DNA of 64,000 nucleotides, taken from assembly GCA_964351595.1 (NCBI GenBank), contig CAYGOT010000011.1:1-64000 (forward strand). The letters are read 5' to 3'. The notes beneath the pieces are model-generated. The model saw only the letters and a list, made by a program, of their open reading frames with translations. It searched no databases and had not been told where the DNA came from. The stretch is from UBA6059 sp964351595. Lineage in GTDB: Bacteria; Bacteroidota; Bacteroidia; Cytophagales; Cyclobacteriaceae. The position numbers were made by a program, and so were the translations under genes. Positions 53,764 through 63,237 of this stretch are shown piece by piece; within the stretch, counting starts at the first letter, position 1, and each line of letters opens with the position of its first letter.

Positions 53764-54426
53764 CTAGTAGATAACCTCCACCTGATCCTTCCCTTTTTGC
53801 GAATGCAGCTTCCAAAACTCCTGCGCAATAGCCGTGGGGTTGTACTTCTTATCATCGGGGCTGACAAGACCTCTGATGGTCACAGTCCCTACCTTGATAT
53901 CTGTAAAGCGTAGCTCATGTGAGAGCTGATGAGCATAGCTCCGTAGCGCCGCTTTACCTATAGATAAAGAACCATATTCCGGATAGGGCTGCAGCGCCAG
54001 GCCGCCACCCGTGAAGAGCAATGTGCCTTTATCTTTCACCTTCATAGGAGTGAAGATCGCTTCGACGCTTGTCATAGCTCCCCCTAGATTGATCTTAAGG
54101 TCGTCGGCTACACTTTTTGGAGATTCCTCAATGATATTGAGTTTTTTCAACCTTGCCGCATTGTATAGCAGGACGCTTACCTCTCCGATTTGGTCTTCTA
54201 TTTTCTCAAATGCCAATTTTAAAGACTTCTCTTTGGCCGCATCAGCGACAAAAATATGGGCGCGATACCCTGCGTCAAAAAGCTCGCTCTGGAGCACTTT
54301 AAGTTTCTCCTCGTTTCTTGCAATCAGTGCAATGGCATAACCTTCTTTGCCAAATAATCGAGCGACTGCCTGGGCTATACCCGGACCTGCTCCTACTATC
54401 GCAATCAGTTTGTCTGTTCTATCCAT
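53764..54426 (-). CDS. SDR-like protein lacking the usual catalytic Tyr spacing
   Basis: The 220-residue protein has the cofactor motif GAGPGIAQAVA and a normal Rossmann fold. The expected YxxxK is replaced: the Lys in SLSIGKAALRSYAHQ has a Leu at the -4 position and a Tyr at -7. This pattern is seen in a group of atypical SDRs with GKAALR. The activity may be altered or non-catalytic. It overlaps no neighbour but is 8 bases from the lipoprotein gene upstream. Confidence 0.8.
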   Translation of the reverse strand: MDRTDKLIAIVGAGPGIAQAVARLFGKEGYAIALIARNEEKLKVLQSELFDAGYRAHIFVADAAKEKSLKLAFEKIEDQIGEVSVLLYNAARLKKLNIIEESPKSVADDLKINLGGAMTSVEAIFTPMKVKDKGTLLFTGGGLALQPYPEYGSLSIGKAALRSYAHQLSHELRFTDIKVGTVTIRGLVSPDDKKYNPTAIAQEFWKLHSQKGKDQVEVIY

Positions 54427-54434
54427 ATATTATT

Positions 54435-54896
54435 CTAAAATGCACAGCCCGTCGGCTGTGGAGATTCTTTTTCTACATTAGCTCCAAACCCTTCGGGCAT
54501 TTCCTTCGCTTCAAATCCACCAAGAGGAGTTCCATAGAAGGTAACTCCTCCGTATCCGGAATTATTCATATGCGCCCGTATCCATACATTGTCTGATTCA
54601 TCTATCCTGACCGCCCCCCCTTGTCTGGTAAAGGGTTGCTCATTGACATGACTATGGGCAAGTATTCGTCGATAGACCAGCCCTCCATCCTCATCAAGCA
54701 CTTCCCACCAGTCCGCATACTGATCACATCCTGTATCGGGGCTACTGATCGTGACTCGGAAGGTGTAATTTCCGGTAGGGCCAGAGACGCTCACGGATGT
54801 GATATCAGCAGCTACCGACCCTTGGGCAGATTGCGTTGGTGTACCACTATCGCAACCCATTACTCCAATGAAAAAAGCGAAGATCAATGAAATCAT
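54435..54896 (-). CDS. Small lipoprotein of unknown function
   Basis: The 153-residue protein has a lipoprotein signal (FAFFIGVMGC) with Cys15. The rest is strand-rich: VSVSGPTGNYTFRVTISSPDTGCDQYADWWEV and ending EKESPQPTGCAF. Four further cysteines might pair. It is the first gene of a minus-strand unit with the atypical SDR and the membrane protein. No family name is recognised. Confidence 0.7.
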   Translation of the reverse strand: MISLIFAFFIGVMGCDSGTPTQSAQGSVAADITSVSVSGPTGNYTFRVTISSPDTGCDQYADWWEVLDEDGGLVYRRILAHSHVNEQPFTRQGGAVRIDESDNVWIRAHMNNSGYGGVTFYGTPLGGFEAKEMPEGFGANVEKESPQPTGCAF

Positions 54897-55046
54897 GATG
54901 TACATGGTTTCATCAAAGATAATTTGAAATTACCTCGCTACCTAGCCCGCCTTATTTGCGGTGGGACCGGGCCAAGAAGCATAATGAAATTCAGTAAGAA
55001 GATGCCACACCTGTACTAACCCATATGAATTCGGCGGAGATGCTGG

Positions 55047-55757
55047 TCATATTGTGTTGAGGTTGTCAAGCTGGCTCATGACCTGATTTTTGTAGTGCCG
55101 ACCTATCGGAATGCTTTGATCGCCGATCTCAATATCAGTGCTCGAATAAGCTTTGATGTGATTGATCCCAACAATAAAAGAGCGATGAACGCGCATGAAA
55201 CTCTCCTCGGGAAGCTTCTTTTCCAAATAGCTTATCTGTAGATAAGTGGTGAAAACGTGTTGGTCTGTAATGATCTTGACATAGTCCTTGATGCTCTCGA
55301 TATATTGGATATCCTTCACCACGATCCTGCGCATCTTCTTGTCTTCCCTCACAAAAATGTAGGGATCCTCTTCCGAAGCAGAAACAGCAGGTCGGATCAG
55401 GTCCGGCTGATCTGTGACTTTGTTGATGGCCTTGAGAAATCGGTCAAAAGAGATGGGCTTAAGAAGATAGTCTGCGACATCTAGCTCGTAACCCTCCATG
55501 GCAAATTCCCGATAGGCGGTGGTGATGATAACCTTAGGAGGGTTCTTCAGCGTTTTTAAAAACTCCAAACCCGTCATCTGAGGCATCTGAATATCAACAA
55601 AAAGGAGGTCAACCTGCTCTTTAGCCAAGGTATTGAATCCATCAATCGCGTTGGAGCATGTGCCGACTAGCTCCAGCTGATCCAGACGCTCAACAAACGA
55701 CTTGATAACATTGATGGCCAAGGGCTCATCGTCTACGATTAAGCATCTAGTTTTCAT
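55047..55757 (-). CDS. LytTR-family response regulator
   Basis: The 236-residue regulator has a receiver domain with Asp9-Asp10, the phospho-acceptor Asp55 in LLFVDIQMP, Thr in IITTAYRE and Lys in LLKPISF. A LytTR DNA-binding domain follows (YIESIKDYVKIIT and FMRVHRSFIVGINHI). The ATG at 55757 overlaps the kinase gene by 11 bases; a longer start is possible. It forms a two-component system with the upstream LytS-like kinase and may control the divergent FtsX-like permease. Confidence 0.92.
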   Translation of the reverse strand: MKTRCLIVDDEPLAINVIKSFVERLDQLELVGTCSNAIDGFNTLAKEQVDLLFVDIQMPQMTGLEFLKTLKNPPKVIITTAYREFAMEGYELDVADYLLKPISFDRFLKAINKVTDQPDLIRPAVSASEEDPYIFVREDKKMRRIVVKDIQYIESIKDYVKIITDQHVFTTYLQISYLEKKLPEESFMRVHRSFIVGINHIKAYSSTDIEIGDQSIPIGRHYKNQVMSQLDNLNTI

Positions 55758-56796
55758 CGAGTGTGACTTCAAGTTTGATCAAAAAAGCCTCCTTTTGGTC
55801 TAATACTTCCAGCTTGTGACGCTCCGGATACTCCAACTTAAGGCGTTTGCGCACATTAGTAAGGCCAATTCCATTTTTGTGATCCCCTTCTTTCCCTTCC
55901 AAATCGGCTTTGCTATTGTCAACCTTGAGTACCATCCTATTGCTGGTAAGCTTAAGGTCAATAGCTATCCAGGATTGGTCGATACTCTCTGATACACCAT
56001 GCTTGAAGCAGTTCTCGACAAACGGAATAAGCAGGAGCGGTGCAATCTTCACATCCGCGGGAATATCATCTATACGTAGCTGTATGTCCAACCGATCACC
56101 ATATCTCAGCTGCTCAAGCTCAATGTAGCTTTTCATCATTTCGATCTCTTTGACTAAGGGCTGTCTGGGTTGATTGCACTCATACAGCATGTAGTGAAGA
56201 AGGTCCGAAAGGCGAAGCAAAGCATCGGGCGTGCGGCTGGACTTATCTAATGCGAGGCTATAAATGTTATTGATCGTGTTGAAAAGAAAATGGGGGTGGA
56301 CTTGTGCTTTCAGCATGCTTAACTCCGCTTCGAGCTTTTCCTTCTTGAGCTTTTGCGTTTGCCAATAGTTGAGATACCACTCCTTGATGAAGTAGGCCAT
56401 CGCGCCAAGGCCGACTACAGGATAGATGAAGATCAGGTTGCGGAAAGTGTACTTTAGGCTCCACAGGTCCATGTTGTCATCGTAGAGCATGGTGATATTG
56501 TAGACCACAAAAATGTCAGACAGCCGTCGGAGCACCGCGACAATTACGATAGTGACGAGCATAGCCAACACGAAAAGCGCATACCTCTTACGAAGAAGGA
56601 ACTTCGGGATCAGCACATAGATCAGCGTGTACAGCGCCAGCATCTTCAATGGAAGATGGATCAACTCGGACAGAGCTACCTCCCATAAGTTGGTCCGGAA
56701 GAACTCAACCAGGAATACCTTCAGAATGTAGTAGCCTACCCAGAAGACGACATGCCAAAACCAATCGCGCTTGTATAAAGGCTGGTCATTATCCAT
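55747..56796 (-). CDS. LytS-like sensor histidine kinase
   Basis: The 349-residue protein has four N-terminal membrane segments (residues about 13-140). The His_kinase domain follows with VHPHFLFNTINNIYSLAL, whose His169 is the probable phospho-acceptor, and an HATPase_c-like C-terminus with NGIGLTNVRKRL. No extracellular sensor domain is visible, so the signal may be sensed in the membrane. The gene precedes and overlaps the response regulator gene on the minus strand. The divergent permease at 57.0 kb is a likely target or signal source. Confidence 0.92.
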   Translation of the reverse strand: MDNDQPLYKRDWFWHVVFWVGYYILKVFLVEFFRTNLWEVALSELIHLPLKMLALYTLIYVLIPKFLLRKRYALFVLAMLVTIVIVAVLRRLSDIFVVYNITMLYDDNMDLWSLKYTFRNLIFIYPVVGLGAMAYFIKEWYLNYWQTQKLKKEKLEAELSMLKAQVHPHFLFNTINNIYSLALDKSSRTPDALLRLSDLLHYMLYECNQPRQPLVKEIEMMKSYIELEQLRYGDRLDIQLRIDDIPADVKIAPLLLIPFVENCFKHGVSESIDQSWIAIDLKLTSNRMVLKVDNSKADLEGKEGDHKNGIGLTNVRKRLKLEYPERHKLEVLDQKEAFLIKLEVTLDEN

Positions 56797-57015
56797 GATG
56801 CAAATATCACGTAATCAAGGGGTAATCAGAACCCGGGAGCTCATATTGAGTAAATAGCCTGCCATCAGCGCTTATTGCACGACAGGCTGCTTATTTTACC
56901 CTTCAGATGACGTATGACCGTCCCTTTTATTCCCTGGTAAGTCACAATCATCCATCTGGCTAAAGCACTTTATTAAGACCTGATGGCTATCGTTATTTGA
57001 GCAAACGTCACTCTT

Positions 57016-59481
57016 ATGATATTGATCAAGCTCGCTTTCCGAAGGCTCCTCAAGGACAAAAAATATACGCTCATCAACCTGCTGGGACTGTCTGTCGGTC
57101 TATGCGCTTTTATGACCCTGGATATCCATACTCATTTTGAACAAAGCTATGATCGGTTTTATAAAGATGTGGAACGAATCTATCGGATCAATACCCACTG
57201 GATACAGGAGGGTCGCTCACAGGAAGAGCGCGCTGGAGCCGTTCCTCCTTTGGCATGGCGGCTTCCTCAGTCCTTACCAGAAATCGAGGAGATCACCAGA
57301 CTTCACAATACAGAACCAAAGCGACAGATAGTCTCCTACAGCCCCGCCGGAGGAAATAGGATCATCGACGAGGAGAACCATGTCTACTATGCTGATTCCA
57401 ATTTCTTCAAGGTGTTTGATATCCCCTTTGTAGCGGGAAATCCGGATAATGCGCTGGCCCAACCATACACGGCTATCATATCTGAACGCGGCAGAGCTCA
57501 ATACTTTGGAAATGAGAACCCTATCGGAAAAGAAATACTGGTCAACGGGGAGCGACCCATCACTTATACGATCATGGGCGTCTTTGAAAACATCCCAGGA
57601 AACAGTCACTTACCTGATACTGATCTGCTCCTCTCCCTGAGCACCAAACTTGTCGAACATCCCGAGTGGAATATTCCCAATCACTGGTTTTGGCAGAGGT
57701 TCTTCACCTATGTCAAGCTAAAAGAAGGGATCGATATTGACGACTTCACCGAGAAGTTCGAGCTGACCATGGCGGATATCAACCAGGAAATCTACGCTCC
57801 AAGATCACATGAAATGAAAGCGCAGTTGGTGCCCGTATTAGACATCTATGCCACCTCAAAAGTGAAAGACGAGTTTAAGCCTGGCGGCAATGGGGATATA
57901 ACACAAATGCTGTACTGGCTGGGTTGGCTCATCGTCGCTGTAGCACTTACAAATTACATCAATATGACCACTGCCAAATCAGTCGAAAGAGCCAGGGAAA
58001 TAGGGATAAGAAAAGTGCTTGGCTCCCATAAAAGGCAATTGATCTTTCAGTTACTCACTGAGTCATTTGTCATGGGACTGGCCGTTATTGGTGTCAGTCT
58101 TCTACTTCTTCAGGTCGCCCTGCCTTACTTCAATAGCTTGACAGATCAGCAACTGACCATGCGATCATTAACGACAATCCAGTGGTCAATTTCTCTTTTG
58201 ACCTTCCTGGCCATCACCACCCTTTCCAACTTATACCCGGCAATGGTCATGACCGGATTTAAGCCATCATCTATTCTTCGCGGTAGCTATAGCACATCAA
58301 ACAAAGGAGTAGTCGTAAGAAAATCACTTGTGGTGGCCCAATACACGATATCTATCGTCATCGTCTTGATGACCTTTGCGGCTTACCAGCAAATGGACAG
58401 CCTGCTGCATAGAGAGCTTGGCTTCAAATCTGAGCAACAGCTGGTCATCAAAGGTCCGAGAACTAAAACCCAGCGCTATAGTAGCCAATATGATTACTTC
58501 AAAAATCAAGTCATCGCACAAGCGGGTGTAAGTTCTTTTTCAGCGAGCACATTCATCCCCGGCTATGAAACTGTCGGTTTTAGAAGTCTCAAGTCTCGCC
58601 ATATGGATCAATCTGCCATCACAAGATTTCATAGAGTCGACTATGACATCATCAATACCATGGGTTTCGAACTATTGGCCGGTCGGGATTTTGATCCGGC
58701 CAGGCCTGCTGATCGATCTGGAGTAATTATCTCCTCATCATCCCTATCTGTTTTTGGATTCGAATCGCCAGAAGACGCTATTGGCGAGCGGCTCGCCTGG
58801 TCAAACAATGTGGACGAAGACATTGATAGCCCCATCATTGCCGTCATCGACGATTATCAGCAAAATATTAAAAGCAATGAAAAGGTGCCTAAGGTCTTTG
58901 CCTTCTTGAGAGGCTATGAATCACCCTGGAGTGATGAATACTACATTCTTAATTTGAATGAGGTGAATAATACGGAGCAGGTATCAGCTACACTTGATTT
59001 TATTTCAGCCCTATGGCAAGAACAATTCCCGGATGACCCGTACTATTATTTCTTTCTTGATGATCATTTCAATCGTGTAATCGCAAGCGAAATAACCACT
59101 ACCAAGCTGATGGCTACTTTTGGCGCGATTGCCCTGTTCATTGCTAACCTGGGACTTTTGGGGATCATCATATTCACCATCAATCAGCGCATGCGAGAAA
59201 TTAGCATCCGCAAAGTACTAGGCGCTCCCATCCTTGTCATCGCTCGTCTGATCAACCAGGAATCACTACTATTGGTGGCAATAGCGAGTGTCATTGCCAT
59301 CCCATGTGGTGTCATTATAATAGCTCAATGGATGAATGATTATGAGGTACAGGCTGAACTTCCCGCTTGGGCATTCTTCGTCCCTACGCTCATTATCATC
59401 CTGCTGGGAGCCATGGTCTCCGCTCATCAGACCATCAGGGCAGCAATGGTCAACCCGATCAGGTTTCTTAGAAATGAATAG
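57016..59481 (+). CDS. Orphan FtsX-like ABC permease next to a two-component system
   Basis: The 821-residue protein has a MacB_PCD/FtsX layout: an N-terminal membrane helix, periplasmic domain with HFEQSYDRFYKDVERIYRINTH, a first helix group containing ARE-IGIRKVLGS, a second periplasmic domain, and C-terminal helices with REISIRKVLGAP. The IRKVLG loops normally contact the ATPase, but no ATPase gene is adjacent. It is divergent from the LytS/LytTR pair, which suggests peptide or envelope stress sensing as in other bacteria. It ends 3 bases before a convergent hypothetical gene. Confidence 0.85.
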   Translation: MILIKLAFRRLLKDKKYTLINLLGLSVGLCAFMTLDIHTHFEQSYDRFYKDVERIYRINTHWIQEGRSQEERAGAVPPLAWRLPQSLPEIEEITRLHNTEPKRQIVSYSPAGGNRIIDEENHVYYADSNFFKVFDIPFVAGNPDNALAQPYTAIISERGRAQYFGNENPIGKEILVNGERPITYTIMGVFENIPGNSHLPDTDLLLSLSTKLVEHPEWNIPNHWFWQRFFTYVKLKEGIDIDDFTEKFELTMADINQEIYAPRSHEMKAQLVPVLDIYATSKVKDEFKPGGNGDITQMLYWLGWLIVAVALTNYINMTTAKSVERAREIGIRKVLGSHKRQLIFQLLTESFVMGLAVIGVSLLLLQVALPYFNSLTDQQLTMRSLTTIQWSISLLTFLAITTLSNLYPAMVMTGFKPSSILRGSYSTSNKGVVVRKSLVVAQYTISIVIVLMTFAAYQQMDSLLHRELGFKSEQQLVIKGPRTKTQRYSSQYDYFKNQVIAQAGVSSFSASTFIPGYETVGFRSLKSRHMDQSAITRFHRVDYDIINTMGFELLAGRDFDPARPADRSGVIISSSSLSVFGFESPEDAIGERLAWSNNVDEDIDSPIIAVIDDYQQNIKSNEKVPKVFAFLRGYESPWSDEYYILNLNEVNNTEQVSATLDFISALWQEQFPDDPYYYFFLDDHFNRVIASEITTTKLMATFGAIALFIANLGLLGIIIFTINQRMREISIRKVLGAPILVIARLINQESLLLVAIASVIAIPCGVIIIAQWMNDYEVQAELPAWAFFVPTLIIILLGAMVSAHQTIRAAMVNPIRFLRNE

Positions 59482-59484
59482 GAG

Positions 59485-60030
59485 CTAGATAAAGTATCTG
59501 TTCTCGTACTGATTGAGCTCGACATCATAGTCCTGACTGACCTTCTCAAAGATATCCTGAGCCAGCTCCTCTCCCTTGTAGACATGTAAGTCGATCTTTC
59601 CAAACACAGGGAAAAGTTTGTCATGTGAATACAGGATGCTGTTGTCACGAGAGCGGTGCTGATACCCGCATAAGTACAAATCGTGATCAAGCAACTTGAT
59701 GCGATATCCGCATAGATGATCGGCGCTCTTGATGACGTCAAACAGATCTTTGACAGGGTAATTCTTAATGTTCTGGTAATTGAGCTTCACCCTCTCTATC
59801 TCCTCACCTTGATAAGGCTGATCAACAAAGATCAAATCAAAGTTCTTGATATAGGCGCTTAGGATGAGCCCCTCATCGATAATGATCATGGGGTTTTGCC
59901 GCTCTCCCTTCAACTGTATCGGAATCCCTCTTTTCTCGAAAAATTCAATGATTCGGCCATTTCGCTTCTCGGTAAACTCTCGTTCATCGATCTTTCGTCC
60001 GTCATTGAATTCAATTATTTTATCACTCAT
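59485..60030 (-). CDS. Conserved-looking hypothetical protein
   Basis: The 181-residue protein has no signal peptide or membrane segment and is rich in charged residues. It includes KIDLHVYKGEELAQDIFEKV and KSADHLCGYRIKLLDHDLYLCGYQHRS with two Cys. No family is recognised. It is convergent with the permease and shares its upstream region with the oadB end. Its reading frame looks real by codon pattern, but no role can be named. Confidence 0.6.
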   Translation of the reverse strand: MSDKIIEFNDGRKIDEREFTEKRNGRIIEFFEKRGIPIQLKGERQNPMIIIDEGLILSAYIKNFDLIFVDQPYQGEEIERVKLNYQNIKNYPVKDLFDVIKSADHLCGYRIKLLDHDLYLCGYQHRSRDNSILYSHDKLFPVFGKIDLHVYKGEELAQDIFEKVSQDYDVELNQYENRYFI

Positions 60031-60048
60031 TTAGCTGGGTTTAGTCGG

Positions 60049-60087
60049 AAAAAAATGCTCCTATAACAGGTATCTCACGTCTGTTAT
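60049..60087 (-). terminator. Possible terminator after oadB
   Basis: On the minus strand, a hairpin formed by 60087-60081 and 60069-60063 is followed 7 bases later by seven T residues (plus-strand A tract 60049-60055). It lies 48 bases downstream of the oadB stop codon. The stem is only 7 base pairs. Confidence 0.4.
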
Positions 60088-60134
60088 CTAAATGTTAAAT
60101 CGTTTGCTAAGCGGAAGATAAGTATTTTGAGCGG

Positions 60135-61325
60135 CTACCCCAAGAAAGAGATCAAAACACCCGCTGCGACAGCAGAGCCGATCACTCCGGAGATATTACT
60201 GGCCATGGCATATTGCAATAAATGATTACTAGGATCATATTTTAGTGCAATATCGTTGGCTACCCGGGAAGCCATCGGCACAGCGCTGAGTCCGGTCGCA
60301 CCGATCAAAGGATTGATTTTTTTCTTAGCAAATAGGTTGTAAACTTTTACGGCGAAGATGCCTCCGGCAATGGATATCGCAAAAGCCACAAACCCTCCGA
60401 CGATAATCAATATTGTTTCCATATTAAGAAAGGCATATGCCGTCATAGTGCCTCCTACAGCAAGGCCAAGGAAGATGGTAGCTGTATTTAGAATTGTATC
60501 AGAAGCTGCCTTTGAAAGTCGGCCTGTACTGACACCTATTTCCTTTACCAGATTGCCAAACATGAGTAACCCTATAAGAGGAACGGATGATGGCACAAGC
60601 AAGGCGACTATGCTCCCAACAGCTATTGGGAAGATAATCTTCAACGTCTGCAAATTCTTAATGGGCTGCTTATCGGGATAGAGCCTGTCCATTTGCTTCA
60701 TGTTTATCTTTAGCTCTGCTTCGGTCATGGTAAATCGCACAACCAACGGAATGATCACAGGCACTAAAGCCATGTAAGAGTAGGCAGCTATCGCAATCGG
60801 GCCAAGCAAATGCGGGGCAAGCTTGATGGTCGTATATATTGCGGTAGGGCCATCTGCACCACCGATGATCCCCAGTGCAGCAGCCTCTTTCATCGTAAAG
60901 CCAATGGCTACCGCTGAAATGAGCACTGAGAAAATTCCAATCTGCGCAGCGGCTCCAAAAAAGGCCAGTCGCAGGTTTCGTAGCATAGGACCAAAATCTG
61001 TTAAGGCTCCTACGCCCATGAATATAATTGGTGGTAGAAAACCTGTCTTGATCAGCGCATAGTAGATGAAATTCATAATGCCATGATCTCGTGCTATTTC
61101 AAGCAGCTCCATGTCATCTGAGAGCTTTACCACTCCCATCTGCCCACCTGGAAAGTTGGCCAGGAGAATACCAAAGGCGATAGGCACCAGTAGCAAGGGC
61201 TCATACTGCTTCTTGATACCCAGATAGAGTAAAAAACCAGCAATCAATAGCATGAGGAGCGTACTAGGTTGAGCTATCAACTCCCCTATGGCTGTCATGT
61301 CGTACAGCTTCTTAAGTAATTCCAT
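60135..61325 (-). CDS. oadB: Sodium-pumping decarboxylase beta subunit
   Basis: The 396-residue membrane protein has about nine hydrophobic segments and the OadB signature GIIGGADGPTAIYTT, which includes the conserved Asp involved in Na+ translocation. GLSAVPMASRVANDIALKYDPSNHLLQYAMA is typical of the C-terminus. With OadA and OadG it couples decarboxylation (oxaloacetate or methylmalonyl-CoA) to sodium export across the inner membrane. It follows oadA by 15 bases on the minus strand. Confidence 0.93.
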   Translation of the reverse strand: MELLKKLYDMTAIGELIAQPSTLLMLLIAGFLLYLGIKKQYEPLLLVPIAFGILLANFPGGQMGVVKLSDDMELLEIARDHGIMNFIYYALIKTGFLPPIIFMGVGALTDFGPMLRNLRLAFFGAAAQIGIFSVLISAVAIGFTMKEAAALGIIGGADGPTAIYTTIKLAPHLLGPIAIAAYSYMALVPVIIPLVVRFTMTEAELKINMKQMDRLYPDKQPIKNLQTLKIIFPIAVGSIVALLVPSSVPLIGLLMFGNLVKEIGVSTGRLSKAASDTILNTATIFLGLAVGGTMTAYAFLNMETILIIVGGFVAFAISIAGGIFAVKVYNLFAKKKINPLIGATGLSAVPMASRVANDIALKYDPSNHLLQYAMASNISGVIGSAVAAGVLISFLG

Positions 61326-61340
61326 CCTATGGGCTAAACC

Positions 61341-63233
61341 TTATTGAACTTTGAAAAGTACATCGTCATCCAATACCTCCTCACCATCAGCAAAGCAAAC
61401 TTCTGCGATAGTACCGGACTGATCAGATTTTACAGCATTGATCACTTTCATTGACTCGATGTAGCACACCACATCACCTGATTGGATGCTATCGCCAACC
61501 TTCTTGGCCTGCTCTCCGCCCTCCTTCGTAAAGAAGACTTTGCCCTCTAACGGAGCAAGGATTTCGTTCAATTCACCGGAAGCGGCCACTGGTGCCGGAC
61601 TTGTGGTTGCACCACCGTTCGGTGATAGTGCGGGCGCAGCTGATGCCTCATCTCCATAAGATATGTGCACCTTAAACTGCTCACCATTCACGTCGATATT
61701 TAATGACTTAGGTTGAGCACTTACTGCCGGTGTTGACGCGGCTGGTGGTGCGCTAGCCGTCGGCGCAGCAGCGGCTCCCTTCTTCTTGGCAAGATCCGCC
61801 TCAAAGCTTTCTTTGGCTTTCCCGGACTTGTAATCAATATACTGGGTGGTATGCATGGCGTACTCCAGCAGTTCTTCGTCATCTTCACCAGTGTCCCAGC
61901 CCTTCTCTGCCATCTCTTTGCGCATATCATCCAGCGCATCCGGATACAGATCCTGTGGATCTCCTTCAAAAAACTCTCTTCCTTGCTCTTTGGCCAGGGT
62001 GACCAACTCGTCGGATAGCTTTCCGGGTATGCGACCTGACTTACCTAACATCATGTCCCATGTATTGTCATCAAGTAATGACCAGCGCTCTTTGCCTTTC
62101 ATTTTCTGCATCACATTGATGAGCGCAGCATTCTTTACGTATTGGCTATATGGGGTAACGAGCGGTGGATAGCCCATCATCGGCCACACTTCCTCCACTT
62201 CATCAAAAAGCCCAATGAGCAGTTCGTCCTGAGTCACTTCAGGCTTACCATTCTTAGCCATCCATTTGTTGAGGCTGGTCAGGTTGTTTTCAAGGTCAGA
62301 CATCAATGAGCCCATCATGCCACCCGGTAGACCGGGAGCGATCAGGAGCGAGTTCATCAGTCGATTGCGAGGGTTGATATAGTACCCTAAAAAGTCATCG
62401 ATGAATTCCTGTGTCAATGAACGCACCTGCATGTAGGCTTTCATGTTAATGTCAGGTACAGAAAAACCTGCGTCACGTAGCATCTCATGAACGGTCAGCA
62501 GATCAGCATGCACCGTACCCCATGACAATGGCTCCATCGCCACATCAATGATATCAGCACCATTGCGTGCGGCTTCTAAGGAAGAGGCAACAGAAAAACC
62601 CGGTCCCGAATGGCCATGATACTGCACCAAAATGTTTTTGTTGATTGCTTTGACACCAGCAACGATTTTGCCTACCGAAACGGGGCGCCCAATGCCCGCC
62701 ATGTCCTTAATGGCAATCTCCTGTGCCCCCATGTCGATCAACTCGCCGGCCATGCGCACGAAATAGTCGACATCATGGATCTTAGAGTAGGTAATACAAA
62801 GCGCTCCCTGCGAAATCATACCACCCTCTTTGGCATAGTCTATCGATAGCTTAAGGTTGCGCGTATCGTTGAGACCGTCAAAAGAGCGAGAGATATCCGT
62901 CCCCTGCTTCTTTTTTACTTTGAACATAAGCTTGCGCACATCCTTGGGTACTGGGAACATCCTCAGGCCATTGAGTCCGCGCTCAAGCATCTGTGTTTGG
63001 ATACCGGCATCATTAAACGGCTGAGTCCATTCACGGACTGACTTGTTGGGGTTCTCCCCATAGAGCAGGTTGATCTGCTCAAAGCCTCCTCCGTTGGTCT
63101 CTACTCTACTCCAGCATCCCATGTCCACGATGGGCTGAGCTACTCTATTCAATTGATCCACACGCGGCATGTACTTACCAGAAGACTGCCACATGTCACG
63201 ATATACCAAACAAAGTCCTATTTCTTTTGCCAT
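61341..63233 (-). CDS. oadA: Sodium-pumping decarboxylase alpha subunit with biotin carrier
   Basis: The 630-residue protein has the carboxyltransferase domain (residues about 1-480) with VYRDMWQSSGKYMPR and IKDMAGIGRPVSV. An Ala/Pro-rich linker at about 485-555 joins it to a biotinyl domain. The biotin attachment Lys596 lies in CYIESMKVINAV, with Ser in place of the usual Ala before Met. It decarboxylates oxaloacetate or a related acid. The carrier is fused rather than separate. It precedes oadB and follows oadG on the minus strand. Confidence 0.92.
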   Translation of the reverse strand: MAKEIGLCLVYRDMWQSSGKYMPRVDQLNRVAQPIVDMGCWSRVETNGGGFEQINLLYGENPNKSVREWTQPFNDAGIQTQMLERGLNGLRMFPVPKDVRKLMFKVKKKQGTDISRSFDGLNDTRNLKLSIDYAKEGGMISQGALCITYSKIHDVDYFVRMAGELIDMGAQEIAIKDMAGIGRPVSVGKIVAGVKAINKNILVQYHGHSGPGFSVASSLEAARNGADIIDVAMEPLSWGTVHADLLTVHEMLRDAGFSVPDINMKAYMQVRSLTQEFIDDFLGYYINPRNRLMNSLLIAPGLPGGMMGSLMSDLENNLTSLNKWMAKNGKPEVTQDELLIGLFDEVEEVWPMMGYPPLVTPYSQYVKNAALINVMQKMKGKERWSLLDDNTWDMMLGKSGRIPGKLSDELVTLAKEQGREFFEGDPQDLYPDALDDMRKEMAEKGWDTGEDDEELLEYAMHTTQYIDYKSGKAKESFEADLAKKKGAAAAPTASAPPAASTPAVSAQPKSLNIDVNGEQFKVHISYGDEASAAPALSPNGGATTSPAPVAASGELNEILAPLEGKVFFTKEGGEQAKKVGDSIQSGDVVCYIESMKVINAVKSDQSGTIAEVCFADGEEVLDDDVLFKVQ

Positions 63234-63237
63234 TATA

